64,000 nt of DNA, from the NCBI GenBank assembly GCA_017561205.1, contig JAFZDL010000108.1:1-64000 (forward strand), given 5' to 3'. A program made the translations under genes and the position numbers. Origin of the DNA: Oscillospiraceae bacterium. GTDB taxonomy: Bacteria; Bacillota; Clostridia; Oscillospirales; Oscillospiraceae. The notes under the pieces were generated by a model, which was not told the origin of the DNA, made no database searches, and saw only the letters and a list, made by a program, of their open reading frames with translations. Numbering within the stretch: position 1 is the first letter of the stretch; each line of letters starts with the position of its first letter. Of this stretch, positions 40,176 through 49,521 are shown piece after piece.

Positions 40176-41564
40176 ATGGGTAAATATTTTGGTACTGACG
40201 GCTTCCGCGGAGAAGCCAATGTGAATCTGACCGCTGACCACGCATTCAAGGTCGGTCGTTTTTTGGGCTGGTATTACGGCGAATTGAAGCACCGGGCAGG
40301 TAGCAGTGAGCCGGCCCGTGTGGTGATCGGTAAGGATACCCGCCGCTCCAGCTATATGTTTGAGTACTCCCTGGCAGCAGGTCTGACCGCTTCCGGTGCG
40401 GATGCCCATCTGCTCCACGTGACCACCACCCCTTCGGTTGCTTATGTGACCCGGGTGGATGAATTCGACTGCGGCATTATGATCTCTGCCAGCCACAATC
40501 CTTATTACGATAATGGTATCAAGCTCCTAAACAGCCACGGCGAAAAGATGGAGGAAGAGACCATCGCTCTGGTAGAGGCCTATTTGGATGGTGAGTTGGA
40601 GCTGTTCGGTAAAAAATGGACGGAGCTGCCCTATGCCCAAAAGGACAAAGTGGGCTGCAGCGTGGACTATGTGTCCGGACGTAACCGCTACATTGGTTAT
40701 CTGATTTCCCTGGGCTTGTTCTCCCTGCGGGATGTAAAGATAGGTCTGGACTGCGCCAACGGCGCTGCCTGGAACATTGCCAAGAATGTTTTTGACGCCT
40801 TGGGCGCCAAGACTTACGTGATCAATGCTGACCCCAACGGCACCAATATCAACCACAATGCCGGTTCTACCCATATTGAAGTTCTGCAGAAATTTGTGGT
40901 GGATAACGGTCTGGATGTGGGCTTTGCCTACGATGGCGATGCTGACCGCTGCCTGTGCGTGGATGATACCGGTCGCATTATTACTGGTGACCATATCCTG
41001 TATATCCTGGGCAAGTATATGCAGGAGCGGGGCCAGCTGGACAACAACACCGTGGTTACGACTGTAATGTCCAATTTTGGCCTGTATAAAGCCTTCGACG
41101 AACAGGGCATCGGCTATGCCAAAACTGCCGTGGGTGACAAGTATGTGTATGAATACATGGTGGGCAACGGCTGCCGTCTGGGCGGTGAACAGTCCGGCCA
41201 TATCATTATCTCCAAGTATGCCACCACCGGTGACGGTCTTCTCACTTCCATCAAACTGATGGAGGTTATGATGGCTAAGAAGAAGAAAATGAGCCAGCTG
41301 ACCGAGGGCTTGACCATTTATCCCCAGGTGCTGCAGAATGTCCGGGTGAAATCCAAGCCCGAGGCACAGAATGACCCCAAGGTTCAGGCTGCTGTGAAGG
41401 CTGTGGAAGAAAAGCTGGGTGATACCGGCCGTATTCTGGTCCGGGAATCCGGCACCGAGCCTGTGATTCGGGTTATGGTGGAAGCTGCTGACGAAACCAT
41501 CTGCAAGGAAGCTGTGCAGCAGGTGGTTGGCACGATTCTGGCCCAGGGCCACGGTGCAGTATAA
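40176..41564 (+). CDS. glmM: Phosphoglucosamine mutase
   Basis: This 462-residue alpha-D-phosphohexomutase has the N-terminal 'FGTDGFRG', the phosphoserine loop 'ISASHNP' (active Ser106), metal loop 'DGDADR' (about 250-255), sugar loop 'GGEQSGH' and phosphate-binding 'RESGTEPVIRV'. It converts glucosamine-6-phosphate to the 1-phosphate, a step toward UDP-GlcNAc for wall and surface polysaccharides. It is coupled to the beta-helix gene. A related phosphoglucomutase activity is possible. Confidence 0.92.
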   Translation: MGKYFGTDGFRGEANVNLTADHAFKVGRFLGWYYGELKHRAGSSEPARVVIGKDTRRSSYMFEYSLAAGLTASGADAHLLHVTTTPSVAYVTRVDEFDCGIMISASHNPYYDNGIKLLNSHGEKMEEETIALVEAYLDGELELFGKKWTELPYAQKDKVGCSVDYVSGRNRYIGYLISLGLFSLRDVKIGLDCANGAAWNIAKNVFDALGAKTYVINADPNGTNINHNAGSTHIEVLQKFVVDNGLDVGFAYDGDADRCLCVDDTGRIITGDHILYILGKYMQERGQLDNNTVVTTVMSNFGLYKAFDEQGIGYAKTAVGDKYVYEYMVGNGCRLGGEQSGHIIISKYATTGDGLLTSIKLMEVMMAKKKKMSQLTEGLTIYPQVLQNVRVKSKPEAQNDPKVQAAVKAVEEKLGDTGRILVRESGTEPVIRVMVEAADETICKEAVQQVVGTILAQGHGAV

Positions 41565-41721
41565 TTGGGCAAATCTACGAAAATCTTTTTGCGCTTGCGT
41601 AAGTGTGAAAACTGTGCTATATTTAATACGGTTACAAGAGTGGACATAGTCAATTATGTCCGCTTTTGTACTATGTTTCCTAGTTGCCGTATATAAAAAT
41701 ACATAGAAAGGACCATGGGAC

Positions 41722-42846
41722 TTGCGTAATCAAAGAGAGATTTTGGACAAAAAACTGATTGAAGTTTGCCGTCATTTTCGGATTCCTGGAGAGTATCAAT
41801 TCTGTGAGGAAATCAAGGTTGGCAATGTAAATAAAACCTATAAGGTCACTTTTGAAGGACCGGACCCCCAGTATCCCGGGAAAACACGGAGGAAATCCTA
41901 TATCGTTCAGTCTGTGAACACCTTTGCGTTCAAAAATCCTGTGCAGGTGATGGACAATGTTGATAAGGTCACGGAGTATATCCGCGCAAAGGATCCGGAC
42001 CGCTGCGCCCTCCATTTTCACCACACCCATGACAGAAAAACCTATATTTTCGATAAAAGCGGTTTCTGGCGGCTGTTTAATTTCATCCCCTCTGTCACAT
42101 ATTCTGCCACAGATAATTTGCGGGTTATCCGCAATGCCGGTCGGGCCTTTGGCGATTTCCAAATGATGCTGTCGGATTTTGATGCTGCCCAGCTGAATGA
42201 AACGATTCCTGAGTTTCACAATACGCGCAAGCGCTATGAGCAGCTGGAAGAGCAGGTGGCTGCCGACCCTGTGGGCCGCGTGCAGGAAGTGCGGGAAGAA
42301 ATTGCCTGGCTTCAGAGTGTGAAGGAACAGGCCTGCAAGCTGACCCAATTGCAGCTTGACGGTGTGTTGCCCCTGCGTGTTACCCACAACGATACCAAGA
42401 TCAACAATGTGCTTTTTGATGCAGAAACCGACGATGCGTTGGTGGTTATCGATTTGGATACGGTAATGCCCGGCTTGGTGGGTCACGATTTCGGTGATGC
42501 CGTGCGCTTTGCTGCCAACTTGGTGGAAGAGGACAGCGCTGAGCCGGAAAAAGCCGGTGTAAATATGGATATTTTCCGCGCCTTTGCCGGGGGATTCCTC
42601 AGCAAGACCGCCAAATCTCTGACCCAGCCGGAGATCGATACCCTGGCGCTGAGCTGTTTTGTCCTTACCTGTGAATTGGCGGTCCGTTTTTTGGCGGACT
42701 ACATAGCCGGCGATGTGTACTTCAAAACCAATTATGCTGAGCACAATTTGGTGCGTACCCGCTGCCAGATTGCCTTGGCCAAGGATATGCTGCAAAAGCT
42801 TCCTCAGATGGAAAAGATCATTCGGGAATGCGTGGAGAAACTGTAA
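41722..42846 (+). CDS. nahK: APH-fold sugar kinase, N-acetylhexosamine 1-kinase-like
   Basis: This 374-residue aminoglycoside-phosphotransferase-fold kinase has the catalytic 'THNDTKINNVLFD' loop (about 218-230) and metal-binding 'IDLDTVMPGLVGHDFGD' (about 240-256), both very close to NahK (N-acetylhexosamine 1-kinase) of bifidobacteria. NahK salvages GlcNAc and GalNAc directly to 1-phosphates. The start is TTG at 41722, with AGAAAGGA upstream. Its position just after glmM and before the polysaccharide genes fits amino-sugar-1-phosphate supply. Confidence 0.82.
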   Translation: MRNQREILDKKLIEVCRHFRIPGEYQFCEEIKVGNVNKTYKVTFEGPDPQYPGKTRRKSYIVQSVNTFAFKNPVQVMDNVDKVTEYIRAKDPDRCALHFHHTHDRKTYIFDKSGFWRLFNFIPSVTYSATDNLRVIRNAGRAFGDFQMMLSDFDAAQLNETIPEFHNTRKRYEQLEEQVAADPVGRVQEVREEIAWLQSVKEQACKLTQLQLDGVLPLRVTHNDTKINNVLFDAETDDALVVIDLDTVMPGLVGHDFGDAVRFAANLVEEDSAEPEKAGVNMDIFRAFAGGFLSKTAKSLTQPEIDTLALSCFVLTCELAVRFLADYIAGDVYFKTNYAEHNLVRTRCQIALAKDMLQKLPQMEKIIRECVEKL

Positions 42847-42869
42847 AATATTCTTAAAGATGCAAAAAT

Positions 42870-42905
42870 ATTCAGCGCCCTGCAGAAAATGAACTGCGGG
42901 GCGCT
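42870..42905 (+). terminator. Hairpin after the NahK-like gene
   Basis: AGCGCCCTGCAG pairs with CTGCGGGGCGCT (one mismatch) and is followed by TATG, so it lacks a good T-run. It is a possible terminator before the polysaccharide-locus promoter. Confidence 0.5.
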
Positions 42906-42993
42906 TATGTATTGCAGGTGAAATCAGCAGAAAATATTGTTCCGAAGATCCTTTTTTGGACAAATCGGCCAAGGGGGCTTTTGCTAAAATTCA

Positions 42994-43021
42994 TTGACAT
43001 ATTCTCAATTTGGAGTATAAT
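42994..43021 (+). promoter_or_regulatory. Promoter of the LCP/polysaccharide genes
   Basis: Consensus -35 TTGACA (42994-42999), 16-base spacer, consensus -10 TATAAT (43016-43021), about 75 bases before the LCP start. Confidence 0.75.
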
Positions 43022-43094
43022 AGATTTTGTATAAGGATAACTATGGGCAACAATGCCATCAGCACAAAATGCTTATAGATAAAGAAGGATGTTT

Positions 43095-44756
43095 ATGCGA
43101 TTATTTAAGTTTGTTTTTGGTAAGATTTTGGGCGGTTTGTTTGCCATTGCGGCAATCGTCCTGGTCGTTGGCCTGTGGAAGTTGCAGATGCTGCCTGTGA
43201 AAGTGGTGATATTGGTTGGAGCCCTTTTGACACTGGCGACAGCTCTGGTGATTGCGTTGACTTGGCCTGAACGAAGAGATGTTTTGACCAAAGTGGCCAT
43301 TATTGTGGCACTTGTTGGAATATCTATAACGGCAATGGCCTTGACTATTGTCCTGTGGCAAGGACAGATAATTCCTGCCAAATTGAGAGAGTTGGTTGGT
43401 ATTCTTCTGGTGCTGATAATGGCGGTGGTGATCCTTCTGTCTTTGTCCAGTCGCGATAATGTTCGATTTGTTTTTGGCATCGTTTTAGCGGCTATCGGAA
43501 TTGCTGTGATGTGCACAGGCTCGTTCTATGTCTGGAAAGCTGTGAGCACCCTAAATGACCTTTCTGCCGGAGACACGGAAATCGTGCAGATGGGCGTTTA
43601 TATGCGCGGCGACGATGCCCGGGAGCTGAACAGTGAAACTGTCGGCGAATTGCAATTCGGCATTTTGACCAGCATGGACCGTCAGGCTACGGACAAGGTA
43701 ATCGAGAAGTTGAACAAGGAGCTGAAAACCGAGATCTCCTGCAAGGAATACGAGAGTCCTTCTGAACTGGTGGATGCGTTGCTGAAGAGCGAAAAGGATG
43801 CCATCATTGTGAACCGTGCAGTTTTGCAATTGCTGGAAGACATCCCCGGCTATGCGGAAAAGCTCACCAAGATCAAAGAGGTCTATACCCACAACGTGGA
43901 GATCAAGACAGATAATGATGAAAACGGTGGAGAAACGGCCAAGCCCAATTACGCATCCTTGAAGGATTCTTTCGCAATATACATCAGCGGTATTGACACA
44001 AGAGGCGGTAAGGTTTCTGTTAAAGGCCGTTCCGATGTGAACATTGTAGCAGTGGTGAATCCCGAAACAAGACAGATTCTGTTGGTATCCACTCCCCGGG
44101 ATTATTATGTGCCTATCAGTTCTCCCCAAAAGGGACTTGATGGTAAAAAGGATAAGCTGACCCATGCCGGTTTGGGTGGACCCAATGCCAGCCGGGAAAC
44201 ACTGAGTAACCTGTATGGCATCGATATCAACTACTACTTCAAGGTCAATTTCAGCGGATTCCAGGAGATCGTGGATGCGCTGGGCGGCATTTCTGTATAT
44301 TCAGAATTCAGCTTTAGAGACGGACAATACAGTTTCACAAAGGGCATGAATCAGATGGACGGTGAAAAGGCCCTGGCCTTTTGTCGGAACCGGTATGCTT
44401 TTGCCACCGGTGACAACCAGCGCGGCAAGAACCAGATGGCGGTGATCAAGGCTGTCATTGATAAGGCTATGTCCCCCAAGCTGCTGACCAACTATGCGCA
44501 GATTTTGGAAGCCGTTGCAGGAAGTATGGAAATGACCGTTCCAATGGAAGTGATCGGTGACCTGGTTTCTCGGCAGTTGGCAGAAGGTGGTTCCTGGAAT
44601 GTGGTGTCCTACAGTGTCACCGGTACCGGTGGTTCTGAGGCATCTCCCGCCGCAGGTGGCGCAGAGGCCTATATGATGTACCCGAATCAGGAGTCCGTAG
44701 ACAAGGCAAAACAACTGATCATGGATTTGGTTGACGGAAAAACCGTAACCCCTTGA
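43095..44756 (+). CDS. LytR-CpsA-Psr (LCP) polymer-attachment transferase
   Basis: This 553-residue protein has four N-terminal membrane helices (about 5-130), an extracytoplasmic accessory domain (about 140-280) and a C-terminal LCP domain. The LCP domain shows 'SGIDTRGG', 'VSTPRDYYVPI' (catalytic Arg/Asp) and 'FCRNRYAFATGDNQRG'. LCP enzymes move undecaprenyl-linked polymers onto peptidoglycan, so this one probably anchors the polysaccharide made by the genes downstream. ATG at 43095 follows GAAGGA; the ATG two codons earlier has no site. Confidence 0.9.
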   Translation: MRLFKFVFGKILGGLFAIAAIVLVVGLWKLQMLPVKVVILVGALLTLATALVIALTWPERRDVLTKVAIIVALVGISITAMALTIVLWQGQIIPAKLRELVGILLVLIMAVVILLSLSSRDNVRFVFGIVLAAIGIAVMCTGSFYVWKAVSTLNDLSAGDTEIVQMGVYMRGDDARELNSETVGELQFGILTSMDRQATDKVIEKLNKELKTEISCKEYESPSELVDALLKSEKDAIIVNRAVLQLLEDIPGYAEKLTKIKEVYTHNVEIKTDNDENGGETAKPNYASLKDSFAIYISGIDTRGGKVSVKGRSDVNIVAVVNPETRQILLVSTPRDYYVPISSPQKGLDGKKDKLTHAGLGGPNASRETLSNLYGIDINYYFKVNFSGFQEIVDALGGISVYSEFSFRDGQYSFTKGMNQMDGEKALAFCRNRYAFATGDNQRGKNQMAVIKAVIDKAMSPKLLTNYAQILEAVAGSMEMTVPMEVIGDLVSRQLAEGGSWNVVSYSVTGTGGSEASPAAGGAEAYMMYPNQESVDKAKQLIMDLVDGKTVTP

Positions 44757-44811
44757 TTTTAAGCAGCGATTCCAAACTTGGTCGACCCTATAGCTTCAAA
44801 AGGAGTACGCT

Positions 44812-46914
44812 ATGAAAGAAAAACGAAAAATGATCAAACAGAAAGGTGATCCGCTGATTAAGAGACAGCCCTATTTTATCGAGCATTGGCATTGGATCAC
44901 CCTGTTCCTGTTGGTTTATGATATTGCAGTGACAAATGGCGCATATTTCTTTGCTCTTTGGGTTCGGTTTGATTGCGCGTTCTCTAAAATTGAGCCCCAG
45001 TATGTGGTGGCTTGGCAGAATTTTGTTCCCATTTACACAGTTTGTTGTGTGGCGGTCTTCTGGGTGCTGCATTTGTACCAGAGTGTGTGGCGGTTTGCCG
45101 GCCTCAATGAGTTCAAGCATGTTTTGGTTGCCAATCTGATCACAACATTGTTCCACGCGGCGGTCATTAGCATTATTTTTGGCCAAAATCTGCCTGGACG
45201 GCGTATGCCTATTTCCTACTATGTGATCGGTATGGGCGCCCAGTTCCTGCTGACACTTGGGGTCCGGTTTGCCTATCGGTTCGTCTTGTTGGAGAAGAAG
45301 AAATGGGGAAGTAATCAAACACCTGCCAGCCGGGTTATGCTTATCGGTGCCGGCGCTGCAGGCCAGATGATCATGCGGAGTATGCACGAAGCTGCCTATA
45401 TTAACGAGCGGGTTTGCTGCATCATTGACGACAACCCTAATAAATGGGGAAGATTTATTGACGAAGTGCCCATTGTGGGCGGACAGGAAGATATTCTTCT
45501 GAATGTGAAAAAGTATCGCATTGAGAAGATCTACCTGGCCATTCCCTCGGCCACACCTGCAGAGCGCCGGGATATTCTGGACATCTGTAAGGAGACCGAT
45601 TGCGAGCTGAAGAATCTGCCCGGCGTGTACCAGATCGTGACCGGCCAATTAAGCATGGATGCGCTGAAGGATGTGGAAGTGGAAGATCTGCTGGGCAGAG
45701 ATCCCATCCAGGTAGACATGAGCGAGATTTACCGGTTCCTTACCGGCAAGGTGGTTCTGGTGACCGGCGGTGGCGGCAGTATCGGAAGTGAGCTTTGCCG
45801 GCAGATTGCCAGGAATAACCCCAAGCTGCTGATTGTACTGGACATTTATGAGAACAATGCCCACGCCATTGGCCTGGAATTGCGGGACAAGTACCCCCAT
45901 CTGAATTTGGAGGTGCTGATCGGATCCGTCCGGGACAGCCGTCGCCTGAACCAGATTTTTTCCCAGTATCGTCCAGAGGTTGTTTACCATGCAGCAGCCC
46001 ACAAGCATGTGCCGCTGATGGAGGACAGCCCTTGCGAGGCGATTAAAAACAATGCCATCGGTACCTACAAGACCGCATACGCCGCTATGCTTTACGGCTG
46101 TAAGCGTTTCGTGCTGGTATCTACCGATAAGGCCGTGAATCCCACCAATATTATGGGTGCATCCAAGCGTCTTTGCGAAATGATCATTCAGACCTTTGAC
46201 CGGAAGGTGAAGGATGGAAAGGCCTTTGATATGCCGCCCATTAACCTCCATGCAGAGGATGAGAATGTGCAGCTGTTTCATAAAGTTCCTGAGGGTATCG
46301 ATTACCCCAAGACGGAGTTTGTGGCGGTGCGCTTCGGTAATGTTTTGGGCAGTAACGGCTCTGTGGTTCCCCGCTTTAAGGAGCAGATCGCCAAGGGCGG
46401 CCCTGTGACGGTGACCCATCCGGACATCATCCGTTACTTTATGACCATTCCCGAGGCAGCATCCCTGGTGCTGCAGGCAGGCACCTATGCCAACGGCGGT
46501 GAGATTTTTGTCCTGGATATGGGCTCTCCCGTGAAGATTGATGCGTTGGCCCGGAATCTGATCCGCCTGTCGGGCCTGAAACCGGATGAGGACATCCTAA
46601 TCACTTACACAGGCCTGCGTCCCGGCGAAAAGCTCTATGAGGAAAAACTGATGAGTGAGGAAGGTCTGCTGACCACCCCCAACCATCTGATTCACATTGG
46701 TTGCCCTATTCCCTTCGATACGGACGCGTTCCTGCCCCAGCTGCATACCTTGATGGATGCGGCTTATGCAGGTAAAAACAGTTTGATCCGTCAGATGGTG
46801 GCAGAGGTGGTACCCACCTACCGTCCTGCCGGTAGCCATGGCTCTACAAAAAAAACCCAGGCATACCAAGAGCAAATGCAGCAAATTGAGCAGAAGGAAA
46901 CCGTACAAGTATGA
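44812..46914 (+). CDS. CapD/PglF-type membrane UDP-N-acetylhexosamine 4,6-dehydratase
   Basis: This 700-residue protein has four N-terminal membrane helices (about 20-165), a CoA-binding-like Rossmann region (about 175-300) and a C-terminal SDR dehydratase domain (about 320-640). The dehydratase has 'VTGGGGSIGSELCRQI' and 'STDKAVNPTNIMGASK', where Met replaces the usual Tyr of YxxxK, as is normal in this family. It converts UDP-GlcNAc to the 4-keto-6-deoxy sugar, the first step toward bacillosamine-type residues. The adjacent aminotransferase is the probable next enzyme. Confidence 0.9.
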   Translation: MKEKRKMIKQKGDPLIKRQPYFIEHWHWITLFLLVYDIAVTNGAYFFALWVRFDCAFSKIEPQYVVAWQNFVPIYTVCCVAVFWVLHLYQSVWRFAGLNEFKHVLVANLITTLFHAAVISIIFGQNLPGRRMPISYYVIGMGAQFLLTLGVRFAYRFVLLEKKKWGSNQTPASRVMLIGAGAAGQMIMRSMHEAAYINERVCCIIDDNPNKWGRFIDEVPIVGGQEDILLNVKKYRIEKIYLAIPSATPAERRDILDICKETDCELKNLPGVYQIVTGQLSMDALKDVEVEDLLGRDPIQVDMSEIYRFLTGKVVLVTGGGGSIGSELCRQIARNNPKLLIVLDIYENNAHAIGLELRDKYPHLNLEVLIGSVRDSRRLNQIFSQYRPEVVYHAAAHKHVPLMEDSPCEAIKNNAIGTYKTAYAAMLYGCKRFVLVSTDKAVNPTNIMGASKRLCEMIIQTFDRKVKDGKAFDMPPINLHAEDENVQLFHKVPEGIDYPKTEFVAVRFGNVLGSNGSVVPRFKEQIAKGGPVTVTHPDIIRYFMTIPEAASLVLQAGTYANGGEIFVLDMGSPVKIDALARNLIRLSGLKPDEDILITYTGLRPGEKLYEEKLMSEEGLLTTPNHLIHIGCPIPFDTDAFLPQLHTLMDAAYAGKNSLIRQMVAEVVPTYRPAGSHGSTKKTQAYQEQMQQIEQKETVQV

Positions 46915-46960
46915 GACTCTGAAAAGGATCGCCATACAGATATATTAGGAGAGATCGTCT

Positions 46961-48166
46961 ATGAATATTTCGTTTTCCCCTCCCGATATTACGGAGATGG
47001 AAATTCAAGAAGTTGCGGAAGCCTTGCGTTCCGGCTGGATCACCACCGGCCCCCGCACCAAAAAGCTGGAGCAGTGCATTGCTGACTATGTGGGCACAGA
47101 GAAATGCGTGTGCTTGAACTCCCAGACTGCCTGCGCAGAAATGGCTTTGCGGGTGTTGGGTGTTGGCCCCGGGGATGAGGTGATCACCTCGGCCTATACC
47201 TACACCGCATCTGCCTCTGTGATTGCCCATACCGGCGCAAAGATCGTGCTGGTGGACACCCAGCCCGGCAGCACGGAGATGGACTATGCCGCGGTTGAGG
47301 CTGCCATCACTTCCAAAACCAAGGCCGTTATTCCTGTGGACTTGGGCGGTGTTCCCTGCGATTACGAGAAGCTTTTTGCCATCGTAGAGGCTAAGAAAGC
47401 GCTGTTTGTGCCCAACGGCAAAATTCAGGAAGCTTTGGGCCGTGTAGCCATTATGGCAGATACCGCCCACTCTCTGGGCGCCAGCTGGAAGGGTAAAATG
47501 GTTGGTAGCATTGCAGACTTTTCTTCTTTCTCCTTCCACGCAGTGAAGAACTTTACTACTGCTGAGGGCGGCGCGCTGACTTGGCGCACTCTGCCCGGTA
47601 TCGAAAATGAGAGAGTCTATAAGCAACTGCAGCTGCTGTCTTTGCACGGACAATCCAAGGATGCCTTGGCAAAGACTCAATTGGGCGCATGGGAGTATGA
47701 TGTTGTAGGCACTTGGTACAAGTGCAATATGACGGATGTTGTGGCCGCTATCGGCTTGAAGCAGTTTGAGCGCTACCCCCAGATGCTGAAACGCCGCAAG
47801 GAGATCATAGGCAAGTACGACGCAGCCCTTAAGCCTTTGGGAGTGGAAACCCTGCCTCACTATACCGATACCTGGCAGTCCTCCGGTCACCTGTATATCA
47901 CCCGTGTTCCCGGTATTACTGACCAGCAGCGTCGGGATATTATCGTGAAAATGGCTGAACGGGGCGTTGCTTGCAATGTCCACTATAAACCCCTGCCTAT
48001 GCACACGGCCTATAAGAATTTGGGCTTTGATATCAAAGATTATCCCAATGCTTATGCGTTCTACTGTAATGAGATCACCCTGCCCCTGCATACCTGCCTA
48101 ACAGATGCGGAGGTAGACTATGTGCTGGAATGCTACAGTGATATTTTAAAAGAATATCTGAATTAA
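46961..48166 (+). CDS. DegT/DnrJ/EryC1 aminotransferase (PglE/PseC-like)
   Basis: This 401-residue PLP-dependent sugar aminotransferase has the Schiff-base Lys in 'FSFHAVKNFTTAEGG' (about 185-199) and the typical 'GVACNVHYKPLPMH' C-terminal motif. It should aminate the 4-keto sugar made by the preceding CapD-type dehydratase, giving a 4-amino-4,6-dideoxy sugar nucleotide. The gene is clearly distinct from the second DegT gene at 53,645, which belongs to the 2,3-diamino pathway. No acetyltransferase of PglD type follows immediately. Confidence 0.88.
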   Translation: MNISFSPPDITEMEIQEVAEALRSGWITTGPRTKKLEQCIADYVGTEKCVCLNSQTACAEMALRVLGVGPGDEVITSAYTYTASASVIAHTGAKIVLVDTQPGSTEMDYAAVEAAITSKTKAVIPVDLGGVPCDYEKLFAIVEAKKALFVPNGKIQEALGRVAIMADTAHSLGASWKGKMVGSIADFSSFSFHAVKNFTTAEGGALTWRTLPGIENERVYKQLQLLSLHGQSKDALAKTQLGAWEYDVVGTWYKCNMTDVVAAIGLKQFERYPQMLKRRKEIIGKYDAALKPLGVETLPHYTDTWQSSGHLYITRVPGITDQQRRDIIVKMAERGVACNVHYKPLPMHTAYKNLGFDIKDYPNAYAFYCNEITLPLHTCLTDAEVDYVLECYSDILKEYLN

Positions 48167-48172
48167 TTTGAA

Positions 48173-48277
48173 ATGGGAGCCTTGCTACAATACCAAGCGA
48201 TTGGATGTGCAGGGCACCATTGATAAAATCGTGATTACCGATCATATGGCTGAGCGGTCGGCTTTATGGATTAAATA
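48173..48277 (+). pseudogene. Probable 3' relic of a lost gene
   Basis: A short frame bounded by a stop directly upstream reads 'LKWEPCYNTKRLDVQGTIDK' and continues to a stop at 48275-48277. It has no start or ribosome site but looks like an ordered protein C-terminus. It lies in the 161-base gap between the aminotransferase and the GHMP kinase. I cannot name the parent gene; it may simply be a deletion scar. Confidence 0.35.
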
Positions 48278-48327
48278 ATCGTTTGCCATAGCGTGCTACT
48301 CTAAAAACAGAACCGGGGGAAGGTAAT

Positions 48328-49521
48328 ATGACAGCATTGGAGAGTTTCCAGCAGACTTATAAGAAAGACCCGATGGCGGTGGCATTTACCCCCTATCGGA
48401 TCAGTCCTCTTGGTGCCCATAGCGACCATCAGTTGGGTAAGATCACCGGGTTTGCTATTAACAAGGGGATTTATATTGCCTATGGCCCCAAGCAGAACGG
48501 TATTATTGAGATCAAGTCATTGCAGTTTCCCAAACGAGCCCAGTGGCACGTATCCTCTACCCCCGAGGAAAAGCAGGGCGATTGGGCGGATCATCTGCGC
48601 GGCGCGACCATTGCCTTAAATGCAAAGCACCCCCTGCGAAAGGGTGTGTGTGCAGTTATTGATGGCGAATTGCCCATTGGCGGGCTGTCTTCTTCGGCGG
48701 CAGTGATCCTTACATTCCTATCCGTTCTTGCCAATATCAACGGCATTGCGCTGGAGGAGCGGGAAATGATCCAGCTGGCGCAGATGGCAGAAAACCGCTA
48801 TGTGGGCGTAGCTTGCGGCAAGTTGGACCAAAGCTGCGAGATGTATTGCCGCAAGGATCACTTGCTGTATATGGATATGCAGAACGACAGCTACGAGCTG
48901 ATCCCCACGAGCCCTGCTATGAAGCCCTACAAGGTTGCTATTTTCTTCAGTGGCTTGGAGAGAAGCCTGGCCGGCTCTGCCTTTAATATACGGGTGGACG
49001 AGTGCCGCAGTGCTGCTTATGCCTTGAAGGCTTTCAGCGGTATGCCCTACGGCAAATTTGATGAAACCAACTTGCGGGATGTTCCCCGGGAAGTGTTTGA
49101 ACAGTATAAAAACAAGCTCCCTGTCTCCTGGAGGAAGCGAGCGGAGCACTGGTACACGGAGTTTGATCGGGTACAAAAGGGTGCGGAAGCCTGGCGCAAA
49201 GGCGACATTGAGGAATTTGGCAGACTTTCCTTTGAAAGTGGTTGGTCATCCATCTGCAATTGGGAAACCGGCTCCCCGGAGCTGAAGACGCTCTATGAAA
49301 TTATAACCCAAACCCCCGGCATTTACGGCGGAAGGTTCTCCGGTGCGGGCTTTAAGGGCTGCTGTATGGCCCTCATTGACCCGGCTTATGAGGAGTCTAT
49401 TTTAAAGCGAGTGGAAAAGGAATATCTAAAAGCATTCCCCCATCTGGAGGGTAAGTACTCTGCTTATATTTGCGAAACTGCAGATGGCGTAAAATTTTCT
49501 GGAGAAGGAGAAGCTCTATGA
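48328..49521 (+). CDS. GHMP sugar kinase, galacturonokinase/galactokinase-like
   Basis: This 397-residue GHMP kinase has the signature 'PYRISPLGAHSDHQLG' (about 22-37) and ATP loop 'IGGLSSSAA' (about 116-124). The first motif departs from galactokinase (which has GEHTDY) and resembles plant galacturonokinase ('PYRICPLGAHIDHQGG' as I recall), so the substrate may be galacturonic or a similar uronic acid. It overlaps a sugar nucleotidyltransferase (ATGA) that could convert the resulting sugar-1-phosphate. AACCGGGGGAAGG precedes the start. Confidence 0.82.
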   Translation: MTALESFQQTYKKDPMAVAFTPYRISPLGAHSDHQLGKITGFAINKGIYIAYGPKQNGIIEIKSLQFPKRAQWHVSSTPEEKQGDWADHLRGATIALNAKHPLRKGVCAVIDGELPIGGLSSSAAVILTFLSVLANINGIALEEREMIQLAQMAENRYVGVACGKLDQSCEMYCRKDHLLYMDMQNDSYELIPTSPAMKPYKVAIFFSGLERSLAGSAFNIRVDECRSAAYALKAFSGMPYGKFDETNLRDVPREVFEQYKNKLPVSWRKRAEHWYTEFDRVQKGAEAWRKGDIEEFGRLSFESGWSSICNWETGSPELKTLYEIITQTPGIYGGRFSGAGFKGCCMALIDPAYEESILKRVEKEYLKAFPHLEGKYSAYICETADGVKFSGEGEAL

